Under the pieces are notes generated by a model. The model was not told where the DNA came from and searched no databases. It worked only from the letters and a program-made list of their open reading frames with translations. The position numbers and the translations under genes are program-made. Below, piece after piece: positions 23,589 to 31,764 of a stretch of 36,481 nucleotides of DNA; position 1 is the first letter of the stretch; the number at the start of each line of letters is the position of its first letter. The stretch comes from CAYNGH01 sp964396845 (lineage in GTDB: Bacteria; Vulcanimicrobiota; JAJTBE01; CAYNGH01): the NCBI GenBank assembly GCA_964396845.1, contig CAYNGH010000018.1, forward strand, positions 1 to 36,481. The letters are read 5' to 3'.

Positions 23589-24563
23589 CTAAAAAGCGCC
23601 GATCTTTTCAAAGGCCAAAGCCGCCGCACCAATCATGCCCGCGTGTTCCTTCAACCCTGCCTGAACAATCTCCACTGAATCCGGTGGGACCATAGTGGCC
23701 CGGCGGTTCAGCTCCTCCCGGAGGGCCGGCAGGAAAAACCGCAGGGCGTTGGCAACCCGTCCGCCGATTATGAAACGGCGGGGATTGATGGTATGGATGA
23801 TGCTGGCAAATCCGATGGCCAGGTAACGTCCTGTTTCTTCCCACACCTTCAGGGCGGTTTCATCTCCCTGGGTGGCCGCCTGATAGAGATGCAAGGCTTC
23901 GGCAGAGTTGACATCGGGCTGGATTTCCCAAAGCTTGCTGTCCCGGTTTGCCATCATTGCTTCCCGGGTTCGCCGGGCAATATTGGGGCCGGAAACATAA
24001 GCCTCCAGACAGCCGATGTTTCCGCAGTTGCACCGGGCACCGTCGGGGACTATGGTGATATGGCCGATCTCACCCGCGGACTCATGCTGGCCCAGGATCA
24101 GTCGGCCGTCGGCCACCACACCTCCCCCCACACCAGTGCCGATGGCGCACATGACAAAGTCCGGCACTCCACTGCCACTGCCGAAGTGTTTTTCTCCAAG
24201 GGCGGCACAGCGGACATCATTGAGCATGAACACCGGCAGTCCCAGGGCTTCTTGAATAGGAGGCACCAGGCTCACATTGCGCCAGCGAAAATTTGGTGAG
24301 AAAAAGCATATTCCCCGCTTGGAATCGTGATTGCCGGGAATTCCCATCCCCAAGGCCCTGATATTCCCTGTGTAGCCGGGGTTGTGATCCATGGCCTCTC
24401 TGATGATGGGGATGATGGTTTCCTGGATTATCACATCCGCCTCATGATCAAGATTGATATCTGCTTCTTTTTTAACCAGAATCTCGCCGGTGGAATCCAC
24501 CACCCCGGCATAGGTATGGGTTCCGCCAAGATCCAGTCCGATTACAAGGGTCTTCTCTTCCAT
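23589..24563 (-). CDS. ROK-family sugar kinase (glucokinase-like)
   Basis: A 324-residue cytosolic kinase transferring phosphate from ATP to a hexose or N-acetylhexosamine. Motifs: phosphate-binding DLGGTH (11-16), catalytic Asp116 (LNDVRCAALGE), GTGVGGG (142-148), ESAGEIGH (161-168) and the structural zinc-binding CNCGNIGC (178-185). There is no N-terminal helix-turn-helix, so it is a kinase rather than a ROK repressor. Glucokinase is the most likely activity given the upstream phosphoglucose isomerase, but N-acetylmannosamine or fructose kinases look alike. It lies 31 bases after the isomerase gene and 56 bases before the protease gene, consistent with one operon. Confidence 0.9.
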   Translation of the reverse strand: MEEKTLVIGLDLGGTHTYAGVVDSTGEILVKKEADINLDHEADVIIQETIIPIIREAMDHNPGYTGNIRALGMGIPGNHDSKRGICFFSPNFRWRNVSLVPPIQEALGLPVFMLNDVRCAALGEKHFGSGSGVPDFVMCAIGTGVGGGVVADGRLILGQHESAGEIGHITIVPDGARCNCGNIGCLEAYVSGPNIARRTREAMMANRDSKLWEIQPDVNSAEALHLYQAATQGDETALKVWEETGRYLAIGFASIIHTINPRRFIIGGRVANALRFFLPALREELNRRATMVPPDSVEIVQAGLKEHAGMIGAAALAFEKIGAF

Positions 24564-24594
24564 GTCACAAAAAATCCTTTCACTTTGTCAGGAG

Positions 24595-25656
24595 TCAAAT
24601 CCGGGACAGCTCCTCCTTGAGCCAGTTGATGGATTCGATAACTCCGGGATCCTGACCATTGAGATATGCCAGGTATATGGTGATCAGGTCCCCCATGAAA
24701 ATCATGTAAAATATTTTTTCCATGTCGGTCCTGCCCCTGGTCCATATATCAGTGACGGGAACTTTCTTTACGATCCTCTGGCCCGTGAGATCAACCCGGT
24801 GGCTCACCCGAAAGTGATCTTCAATATCCCTCAGGTTTATAACCTGAATCTTTTTCAGTAGTTCCCCGGGTGCATCCCAGCCCACGATCTCGTTGTGGTT
24901 CATCTCAGGATAAGTAGCCCAGGCACTGAAAACCTTTGAATTTTCATTGAACTGGCACTTCCAGCGGTATGCCATTACCGAGAGCCAGCCGGGAGCGCCG
25001 TATATCACCGGAATATGCCCATGAAGCTTCCGGGCTAAATTCATGGGGATTCCCTGGCCTGGAGGCCATTCCTCAGCATGCTTTCTGATGATTTTAGCCC
25101 CGGGAAGAAGATCATCTGCCTTGCCCTCCATCAGGCCGGTGCCTGTCATCAGGATATAGAGGGCCGAGAAGGAATAACCCAGAGCAGATCGGGGTTCCAG
25201 CCCGCCGGGTATCAGGTAGTGAGGAAAACCATGCTCCCGGGCCATCTCCTGCATTCGGCCTCCGGTGGAAACCGACATGATTTTTGCGCCCCGTTGCCTG
25301 CAGTCACTCAGAGCCGACAGGGTTTCCTCGGTGTTTCCCGAGTATGAAGACGCAATGCACAAGGTGTCAGACCCCACATAAACAGGGACTTTATAATCCC
25401 GGCATACGGTGATGGGGACTCGACAGCGGGATTCTCCATAAGCCCGGATAAAATCACCGCCGATGGCGGATCCTCCCATCCCCAGAATGATAACATTTCC
25501 CGCTTCAATTTTGGGGATTTTCCAGTCCTCTGCCAGTTTGATGGTTTCCTCAATCTGGGAATCAAGAGCCAGGGCTTTCCCCAAAATATCCCGGGGGTCC
25601 AACTTCTGCCGAAGTTCTGATATATCCGAATCAAGATTTTTGCCAATGTCTATCAT
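24595..25656 (-). CDS. Bifunctional phosphoglucose/phosphomannose isomerase
   Basis: A 353-residue cytosolic enzyme of the SIS-domain bifunctional PGI/PMI family, which interconverts glucose-6-phosphate or mannose-6-phosphate with fructose-6-phosphate. SIS motifs are GMGGSAIGGD (59-68) and SSYSGNTEE (103-111). The C-terminal catalytic section includes QFNENSKV and PEMNHNEIVGW (Glu251, His254). The length fits the family. ATG 25656 is chosen because AGGAGG lies 7 bases upstream; the longer frame from 25734 adds 26 residues without support. It heads a run with the ROK kinase, feeding phosphorylated sugar to glycolysis or to amino-sugar and cell-wall synthesis; murC is divergent from it. Confidence 0.93.
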   Translation of the reverse strand: MIDIGKNLDSDISELRQKLDPRDILGKALALDSQIEETIKLAEDWKIPKIEAGNVIILGMGGSAIGGDFIRAYGESRCRVPITVCRDYKVPVYVGSDTLCIASSYSGNTEETLSALSDCRQRGAKIMSVSTGGRMQEMAREHGFPHYLIPGGLEPRSALGYSFSALYILMTGTGLMEGKADDLLPGAKIIRKHAEEWPPGQGIPMNLARKLHGHIPVIYGAPGWLSVMAYRWKCQFNENSKVFSAWATYPEMNHNEIVGWDAPGELLKKIQVINLRDIEDHFRVSHRVDLTGQRIVKKVPVTDIWTRGRTDMEKIFYMIFMGDLITIYLAYLNGQDPGVIESINWLKEELSRI

Positions 25657-25663
25657 AAATGAT

Positions 25664-25669
25664 CCTCCT
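25664..25669 (-). promoter_or_regulatory. Ribosome binding site deciding the isomerase start
   Basis: AGGAGG on the minus strand, 7 bases from ATG 25656. Confidence 0.85.
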
Positions 25670-25776
25670 GGAGATTTGATAACAAAAGGGTTGAATCTCA
25701 TAATTATTTCTCCCCCTGCAGGGAAATCCTCCAAGATATTCCTGTGCCTCCCTGCAATGCATGGTTTTTCGAAACA

Positions 25777-25793
25777 GTTAACATAATGTTAAC
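25777..25793. promoter_or_regulatory. Perfect 17-base palindrome between divergent genes
   Basis: GTTAACATAATGTTAAC has perfect 8-bp arms around a central base. It lies in an AT-rich 276-base region between the isomerase operon (minus) and murC (plus), where a regulator could control either or both. The rest of this region shows no clear promoter or RNA gene. Confidence 0.6.
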
Positions 25794-25932
25794 AATAATG
25801 TAATCGTTTTGTAATCCTGTTGATACTCAATTGTAATACCCGGGGAATATACTGAAATTCGTGGTTTTGTATATTTTTTCATCAATCCTGCTGACACAGG
25901 TTTAATAAATAGAAAGAACAGGCAACCGTCAA

Positions 25933-27360
25933 ATGGAAAAACACTTTCACATGCTCGGGATAAACGGAATCGGACTGTCAGGGGTGGCAAGGATCCTGTT
26001 GGAGATGGGCCACAAGGTGACAGGCTCAGACCCGGTATCCTCAGAGATTACCCATCGCCTCCAAGCCCTGGGGGCGGTGATATACCATGAGCATCATGGG
26101 GACAACCTCGGAGATGCTGACTGTGTGGTTGTTTCCTCCGCCATAGCCTGTGACAATCCCGAAGTAATCGAGGCCCGCCGTCGGGGAATCCCCATCAGAC
26201 ACCGGGCACAGATTCTGGGATACATCATGTCCCAGAGAACAGGCATCGCCATTTCCGGCACCCACGGCAAAACCACCACTTCATCCATGATGGCAAACAT
26301 GCTTTATAATCTCAATATTGACCCCACAGTGGTCATCGGGGGAAGACTCCACACCATCAACACCAACGCCCGCCTTGGGACAAGTCCTTACATGGTAGTG
26401 GAAGCCGATGAATCCGATGCGTCCTTCCTGCACATGGATCCCCGGTGGATTGTTGTGACCAGTGTTGATGTGGATGTGAACCTGAACGTGGCCCCATATT
26501 CCCACCTGAACTTTGACTATGACAAGACTCTGGGCAAGGTGAAGGAAGCCTTCTTCGAATTCATTGACCGGCTCCCGGAAGATGGCAGAGCCATACTGTG
26601 CATCGATGATGACAACATCCGGGACATGCTCCCCCAGATCCAGAAACCATACCTGACATACGGCTTCTCTTCCGATGCCCATCTACAGGCCCAGATCATT
26701 TCAATGGAAGGATTCGGCTCGGTTTCCCGGGTTTATCTTGATGGCAGAGAACTGGGGCTTTTAAAAATCCCCTGTCCCGGCAGGCACAACGTGGCCAATG
26801 CTCTGGCGGTTATCGGAGTCGGGCTGGAGATGGGCCTCGACTTTGAACAGATGGCCGAAGCCCTTTACCGCTTCAACGGTGTGGGCCGTCGTTTCGAAAA
26901 GTTAGGGGAATACGAGGACATAATGGTTTTTGATGATTATGCCCACAACCCCGGCAAGATACGCGCCCTGCTCCATGGCGCCCGCACCGGAGGACGCAAA
27001 AGGGTAGTGGCAGTGTTTCAACCGCATCGTTACACCAGGACCAAGTTCCTCTTCGAGGATTTTACCCATTCCTTCGGAGATGCCGATACCCTGGTCATCA
27101 CCGACATTTACCCCGCCGGGGAATGTCCCATTGTAGGGGTCCGAGGCGAAACCCTGGCCCGGGCCATCGAAAACAGCCACAAAAGACCCGAAGAAGTTTA
27201 TTTCATCCCTGGTCCTGATGAAATAGTAGAATTCCTGGAAAAATACTCCCGTCCCGGGGATATTGTCATAACCTGCGGTGCCGGGGATATTCACCGGGTT
27301 GGGACAAAATTCGCCCAGCGACTTCCCCGGATGGGCAAGGAAAGGCTGGCCGCGGGATAA
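25933..27360 (+). CDS. murC: UDP-N-acetylmuramate--L-alanine ligase
   Basis: A 475-residue cytosolic Mur ligase adding L-Ala to UDP-MurNAc with ATP, the first step of the peptidoglycan stem peptide. The N-terminal Rossmann-like domain begins HFHMLGINGIGLSGVARILL, with GSDP after it, as in MurC. The ATP-binding P-loop is GTHGKTTT (109-116). The central domain has the conserved EADESDASFL, and the C-terminal domain has DDYAHNPGKI and FQPHRYTRT. Length and motifs are normal. The ribosome binding site is weak. It is followed after 40 bases by alr, which makes D-Ala for the same pathway. Confidence 0.96.
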   Translation: MEKHFHMLGINGIGLSGVARILLEMGHKVTGSDPVSSEITHRLQALGAVIYHEHHGDNLGDADCVVVSSAIACDNPEVIEARRRGIPIRHRAQILGYIMSQRTGIAISGTHGKTTTSSMMANMLYNLNIDPTVVIGGRLHTINTNARLGTSPYMVVEADESDASFLHMDPRWIVVTSVDVDVNLNVAPYSHLNFDYDKTLGKVKEAFFEFIDRLPEDGRAILCIDDDNIRDMLPQIQKPYLTYGFSSDAHLQAQIISMEGFGSVSRVYLDGRELGLLKIPCPGRHNVANALAVIGVGLEMGLDFEQMAEALYRFNGVGRRFEKLGEYEDIMVFDDYAHNPGKIRALLHGARTGGRKRVVAVFQPHRYTRTKFLFEDFTHSFGDADTLVITDIYPAGECPIVGVRGETLARAIENSHKRPEEVYFIPGPDEIVEFLEKYSRPGDIVITCGAGDIHRVGTKFAQRLPRMGKERLAAG

Positions 27361-27400
27361 CCCAAGCCCAGCCAAAATAAATCAAGTGAGGGATATGAAA

Positions 27401-28699
27401 ATGGATTTCTGCAGACGGAACAACCTTGAAAACACCATCAACAACGCATGCGCATGGGTGGAGGTTGACCTGGATGCGGTGGCGGAAAACCTTGAAACAG
27501 TCCGCTCCCTGGTGGGGCCCGCCACAAAGGTCTGCGCGGTGATAAAGGCCGATGCATACGGCCACGGAGTAGTGGAAGTAGCCCGGTTGCTTCAGGATCG
27601 GAATGTTGACTATATGGCAGTGGCAGTGCTGGATGAAGCAGTGGAGCTTCGCCAGATGGGTATCCGCAAGCCGATTCTCATCCTTGGCCCCCTGATGCCC
27701 GGACAGGCTCCTTATGTACTCCGGTATGACCTGACCCAGACCATCTGTTCTGTGGAAATGGCAGAGGAGCTTTCCCGGGAAGCCATCCGTCAGCGAAAAA
27801 TCGCAAAAATTCATGTCAAGATCGATACGGGAATGGGCAGACTGGGAGTTTTCCACCGGGAAGCGCCCCAGTTCATCAACAATATCAAACAGCTTCCCGG
27901 CATCGAGCTGGAAGGGCTTTTCACCCATTTTGCCACATCGGATTCCATCGACAAATCTTACCTCTACGAGCAATGGGAAAGCTTCAATCAGGTGATCCAG
28001 GATGTTAAGGCCATGGGAATCCATATCCCCATCACCCATTGCGCCACCAGTGCCACCATCATCGACCTGCCCTTTATGAAACTGGACATGGTCCGCCCGG
28101 GGCTGATGCTTTTTGGCCTCTACCCCAGGGAAGACATGAAGGGAAAGGTGGATCTCAAGCCGGCGCTGACCCTGAAGGCCCGCATATCCTTCCTCAAGGA
28201 AATCCACCAGGAGCGATCCATCAGCTATGGCCGGAAATATACGGCCCGGCCCGGCCAGAAAATCGCCACACTTCCCATGGGCTACTACGACGGATACCGC
28301 AGGCTTTTCACCAACCAGGGAAAGGTCCTGGCGGGGGGGGTGCCATGTCCCGTAGTGGGAGCAGTATGCATGGATCATGTGATGGTTGATGTGACACAAG
28401 TCCCCGGTGTCCGCCGTTTTGATGAAGTGGTAATCATCGGCGCTCAGGGTGATCACAGAATCACTGTCAACGACCTGGCGGAAACTCTCTCCACCATTAA
28501 TTACGAAGTTCTGGCAGCCCTGGGAAGACGACTTCCCCGGATATTCCATCGAAAGGGCCATGTTGTGGGAGTGAGAAACCTGGCAGGATACCATTCGGAT
28601 CAGGTGGCCTTCACCACCTTTGAAACCCCGATTCCAGGTGCAAAAAGTGCCCGGGACACCGACACCATGGAGATGGAAGTATCAGGGCTATCAGGATAA
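27401..28699 (+). CDS. alr: Alanine racemase
   Basis: A 432-residue PLP-dependent enzyme that interconverts L- and D-alanine for peptidoglycan. The cofactor lysine is Lys49 in VCAVIKADAYGHG. The catalytic Tyr segment is in the C-terminal half (SYGRKYTARPG, LPMGYYDGYRR). MDHVMVDVTQVPG and the final NYEVLAALGRRLPR are typical. It is somewhat longer than the usual 360-380 residues because of an ~18-residue N-terminal extension and a ~40-residue C-terminal tail. ATG 27401 is preferred, being 8 bases from GAGGG; ATG 27395 is too close. It is probably co-transcribed with murC. Confidence 0.95.
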   Translation: MDFCRRNNLENTINNACAWVEVDLDAVAENLETVRSLVGPATKVCAVIKADAYGHGVVEVARLLQDRNVDYMAVAVLDEAVELRQMGIRKPILILGPLMPGQAPYVLRYDLTQTICSVEMAEELSREAIRQRKIAKIHVKIDTGMGRLGVFHREAPQFINNIKQLPGIELEGLFTHFATSDSIDKSYLYEQWESFNQVIQDVKAMGIHIPITHCATSATIIDLPFMKLDMVRPGLMLFGLYPREDMKGKVDLKPALTLKARISFLKEIHQERSISYGRKYTARPGQKIATLPMGYYDGYRRLFTNQGKVLAGGVPCPVVGAVCMDHVMVDVTQVPGVRRFDEVVIIGAQGDHRITVNDLAETLSTINYEVLAALGRRLPRIFHRKGHVVGVRNLAGYHSDQVAFTTFETPIPGAKSARDTDTMEMEVSGLSG

Positions 28700-28752
28700 A
28701 AAAAACTGTTAACAGCTTTTTCCCGTCAATGGTATAACACATACATTGCACC

Positions 28753-28780
28753 AGGGCCTTTCACCAGAGAGGCCCTGGCT
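28753..28780. terminator. Hairpin between convergent alr and transporter genes
   Basis: A 12-bp stem (CCAGGGCCTTTC with GAGAGGCCCTGG, one T-G pair) closes the 4-base loop ACCA. It lies between two converging genes and may end transcripts from both sides, but neither side has a T-run, so it may instead act as a 3'-end stabiliser. Confidence 0.6.
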
Positions 28781-28797
28781 CGTTCATCAGCCCGCAA

Positions 28798-30132
28798 TCA
28801 GGCTTTAGCTTTTAATCGGGATGCCCCGGGGCCTGTTTCCGGCAACAGGAATGAACCGATGAACTGACAGGCGCAAAACAATGTGATGTAGGCAAACCCC
28901 ACCCGGAAATCCTTGAAGGTGACCGCCAGCCAGCCCACAAACCAGACGCTGAAAGTAGCTGCAATATAGCTGGTTGCCCAGAAGATGCCCATCATGTAGC
29001 CGGTCTTTTCTGCAGTCATTCCCGGCAGTTCCTGAGGGATAGTCAGGTAAACAGAAACTCCGATGAACATGCATGTCCCCACCAGGACCGCGCTTCCGAT
29101 TATCAGAGCCGGGGTCTGGGCAAGATACATCCCGATGACTCCCGGAACCAGCAGAAGCCCTGAATATCGCAGGAAAGGAATCCGAAGGCCCGTCTTCTTG
29201 CTGAGGAACATTCCGATGAGGGCTGCGGGGATTCCCGCAAACATGGTGATGCCGGGGGTTCGAAGCACCATGGGATGAACTGATTTGCCGAATACTTCTT
29301 CGTAGTATGTGGGGAAGTAGGTAAATATGGTCAGATACAGAGAGAGAATCCCCATATAGGTGAATATCAGCTTCCAGGTGTTCATGTCCTTTGCCGCGTC
29401 GGCATAGGTGTACTTTACAGGCTTGCCGTCAAGGGTATCATGCTGGACTGCTTCTTTTTTCTCCTTGCCTAAAAACAACCACGCCAGAGTCAGGACAATG
29501 CTGATGGAGCTGAAGAAAACCAGAACTTTTCTCCAGTCGCCGCCAAAATATTCCCGCAGGGAAGGAGAAGTGAGAAGCCCGATGGCGATGCCGGTATTCA
29601 CCGACACTGCGTTGAAGCCGTTGGCCACGATTCGTTCATGCTCGGGAAACCAGACCATCACCAGAGGGGCGAAATAGACGGGAATCATCCCGCCCCCAAG
29701 ACCCATTATGAAACGGGCCAGAAGAATATAAGGGAATGTGCTGGAAAAAGGAGAGATTATCCCGAAACAGATGAACACCGACGCTGCCAGAAAACCCCAT
29801 CGCAGTCCCAGCCGTCCTGCAAAATATCCCGCCAGGGCCGGGGCAAATATCTGGGCAAAACTGACAATGTTGGTCATGAAACTGGCATGATCCACCGTGA
29901 GGCTCATCTCTTCCATCAGGGGCAGAAGGAAAATCCCCCCGGCAGCCCAGGCGGCCCCAAAAAACGAGTAGGTGAGAAACAGCATCAGTTCGATAAAAAA
30001 CCGGTAGGGAGTATATTCCTCCGCCTGCTCCCGGATCACCGGCTCTGCAATGACCGGCTCCCCGGAGTGTTCCCCCCCGGAAACAGCAGATTCTGCAAGG
30101 TTTCCATCTTCCAGTATATCCATATTATTCAC
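28798..30132 (-). CDS. Major facilitator superfamily transporter
   Basis: A 444-residue inner-membrane protein with about 12 hydrophobic helices and a hydrophilic central loop (about 230-255), standard MFS architecture. The conserved loop after TM2 is GYFAGRLGLRWGF, and TM5 holds GLGGGMIPVYFAP. The GGG-containing TM4-5 region resembles the nitrate/nitrite and oxalate/formate groups, but not closely enough to name a substrate. The acidic N-terminal ~35 residues precede TM1. The start is taken at GTG 30132; ATG 30123 is also possible. As the last gene of the PHA operon, 60 bases after the CoA-transferase gene, it may carry an organic acid used by that pathway (inference). Confidence 0.87.
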   Translation of the reverse strand: MNNMDILEDGNLAESAVSGGEHSGEPVIAEPVIREQAEEYTPYRFFIELMLFLTYSFFGAAWAAGGIFLLPLMEEMSLTVDHASFMTNIVSFAQIFAPALAGYFAGRLGLRWGFLAASVFICFGIISPFSSTFPYILLARFIMGLGGGMIPVYFAPLVMVWFPEHERIVANGFNAVSVNTGIAIGLLTSPSLREYFGGDWRKVLVFFSSISIVLTLAWLFLGKEKKEAVQHDTLDGKPVKYTYADAAKDMNTWKLIFTYMGILSLYLTIFTYFPTYYEEVFGKSVHPMVLRTPGITMFAGIPAALIGMFLSKKTGLRIPFLRYSGLLLVPGVIGMYLAQTPALIIGSAVLVGTCMFIGVSVYLTIPQELPGMTAEKTGYMMGIFWATSYIAATFSVWFVGWLAVTFKDFRVGFAYITLFCACQFIGSFLLPETGPGASRLKAKA

Positions 30133-30192
30133 GTTCTCCCAATTAAATTCGATAGAAGTCTGTGGATTTCAAGACCATCCAAATTAATCCTG

Positions 30193-31764
30193 TCAGCGGG
30201 ATACGCCCATCTTTCCATCCCGGAAGATTCTGGGGTCCATCTCAGGCACCCGCTCCGGGATATGAGGCTTGAACTCCATGTGGGCCAGGATGTCCTTCTC
30301 AATGTCGATGCCTGGAGCCACTTCCCCCAGGTGGAGGCCGTCGGGTTTCAGGTGAAAAACACATCGCTCGGTGACATAAGATACGGGAGTCTTCTTCTCG
30401 CTGGCATATTCCGCGCTGAAGGTGACCTGCTCCACCGAGTTGAGAAACTTTTTCACCTTTCCTTCCTGGAGAATCTTCAGCCGGCCCAGATCCGCTTCCA
30501 CCTTCAGGCCACCGGCGGTGAAGGCTGTGCAGAACACCACCTGTTTGGCATTCTGGGTGATGTTGATGAAACCTCCGCATCCCGCCAGTTTGGGGCCAAA
30601 CCGGCTCACATTCACATTTCCTTTATTATCAATCTGAGCTGCCCCTAAAAATGCCACATCCAGCCCCCCGCCATCGTAAAAGTCAAACTGGTAAGGCTGA
30701 TCCAGAATGCAGTAAGGGCTGTAGGATGCGCCAAAAGAAAGCCCCGATGCCGGAAGCCCGCCGATGGGGCCTGATTCCACCGTCAGAACCATCCGATCCC
30801 GGACTCCTTCTTCCTTGGCCACATTGGCTACCCCTTCGGGCATTCCGATCCCCAGATTCACAACGGCATGGCTCAGGGGGAGAAGCTCAAACAAGGATCG
30901 CCGGGCAATCAGCTTGCGGATGTTCATATCCATGGGATTGAACAGGGAGTCCTCGGGATATGCCACCTGCCCGGAGTAATAAGGGCAGTACTGCTCGGCA
31001 AAGGTTTGCATGTGCAATTGGGGATTCTTGATCATATCCACCAGAACAATGTAATCCACCAGTATTCCAGGAATCTCCACAAAGAGCTGGTTGATTCCGC
31101 TGTGACGGGCCAGACGCATCACCTGGCATATGACGATGCCTCCCCTTTTTTTTGTGGCCATGGCCTGGGCCAGGGCCTCCAAGGTTGCAACTTCCTGTTC
31201 CATGGATATGTTGCCGAATTCATCGGCGGTGGTTCCCCGGATAAGACACACGTCAATGTTAAAATGCTTGTATCGGAGGTATTCCTTTCCATCCAGAACC
31301 AAAACTTCAAGAATATCTTCTTTTGTATTCTCATTGACCTTCCCCCCCTCAACCCGGGGATCCACATAGGTCTTCAAACCCACATGAGTTATGGTTCCCG
31401 GCTTTCCCGCGGCGATGTCCCGGAACATGTGGGAAATAACCCCCTGGGGCAGGTTGTAGGCTTCAAATTCACCTGCCATGGCCAGCTTTCCCAGCTTGGG
31501 AGCAAGTCCCCAGTGACCGCCGACGGCCCTCTTCACCATACCCTTCTGGCCAAAGTGATTCAGCCCCCGATCCTTGGAATCACCCTGTCCGGCAACGAAA
31601 ATCAGGTTCAAGTCCCGGGGATGCTGTTCCTCGATGAATCTTTCCTCAAGGGCAGATGTGACGGCCTCGGGATGACCGCTTCCCACGAAACCGCCCACAA
31701 CCACGCTGTCGCCGTCTTTTATGAGATTTGCCGCTTCTCTGGGGGTTATTATTTTAGAATTCAT
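30193..31764 (-). CDS. Acetate/propionate CoA-transferase family enzyme
   Basis: A 523-residue class I CoA-transferase with fused alpha and beta halves, like E. coli YdiF and clostridial propionate CoA-transferase. It moves CoA between acyl-CoA and a free acid through a glutamyl-CoA thioester. The first half begins SKIITPREAANLIKDGDSVVVGGF; the second carries the catalytic Glu330 in TVESGPIGGLP. The donor/acceptor pair is not set by sequence. Its ATG overlaps the TGA of the MetX-like gene by four bases (ATGA), with GGAG 11 bases upstream, suggesting coupled translation. In the PHA operon it could activate hydroxy- or short-chain acids for PhaC. Confidence 0.92.
   Translation of the reverse strand: MNSKIITPREAANLIKDGDSVVVGGFVGSGHPEAVTSALEERFIEEQHPRDLNLIFVAGQGDSKDRGLNHFGQKGMVKRAVGGHWGLAPKLGKLAMAGEFEAYNLPQGVISHMFRDIAAGKPGTITHVGLKTYVDPRVEGGKVNENTKEDILEVLVLDGKEYLRYKHFNIDVCLIRGTTADEFGNISMEQEVATLEALAQAMATKKRGGIVICQVMRLARHSGINQLFVEIPGILVDYIVLVDMIKNPQLHMQTFAEQYCPYYSGQVAYPEDSLFNPMDMNIRKLIARRSLFELLPLSHAVVNLGIGMPEGVANVAKEEGVRDRMVLTVESGPIGGLPASGLSFGASYSPYCILDQPYQFDFYDGGGLDVAFLGAAQIDNKGNVNVSRFGPKLAGCGGFINITQNAKQVVFCTAFTAGGLKVEADLGRLKILQEGKVKKFLNSVEQVTFSAEYASEKKTPVSYVTERCVFHLKPDGLHLGEVAPGIDIEKDILAHMEFKPHIPERVPEMDPRIFRDGKMGVSR

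Noticed and set aside
27266..28594. A 442-codon minus-strand frame opposite alr
   Set aside because: alr is complete on the plus strand with all catalytic motifs; the antisense frame has no recognisable domain.
28701..28720. A-rich/T-rich palindrome around CTGTTAACAG after alr as a terminator
   Set aside because: The stem is weak, with an A/C mismatch and few GC pairs; the 12-bp hairpin at 28753-28780 is the better candidate.
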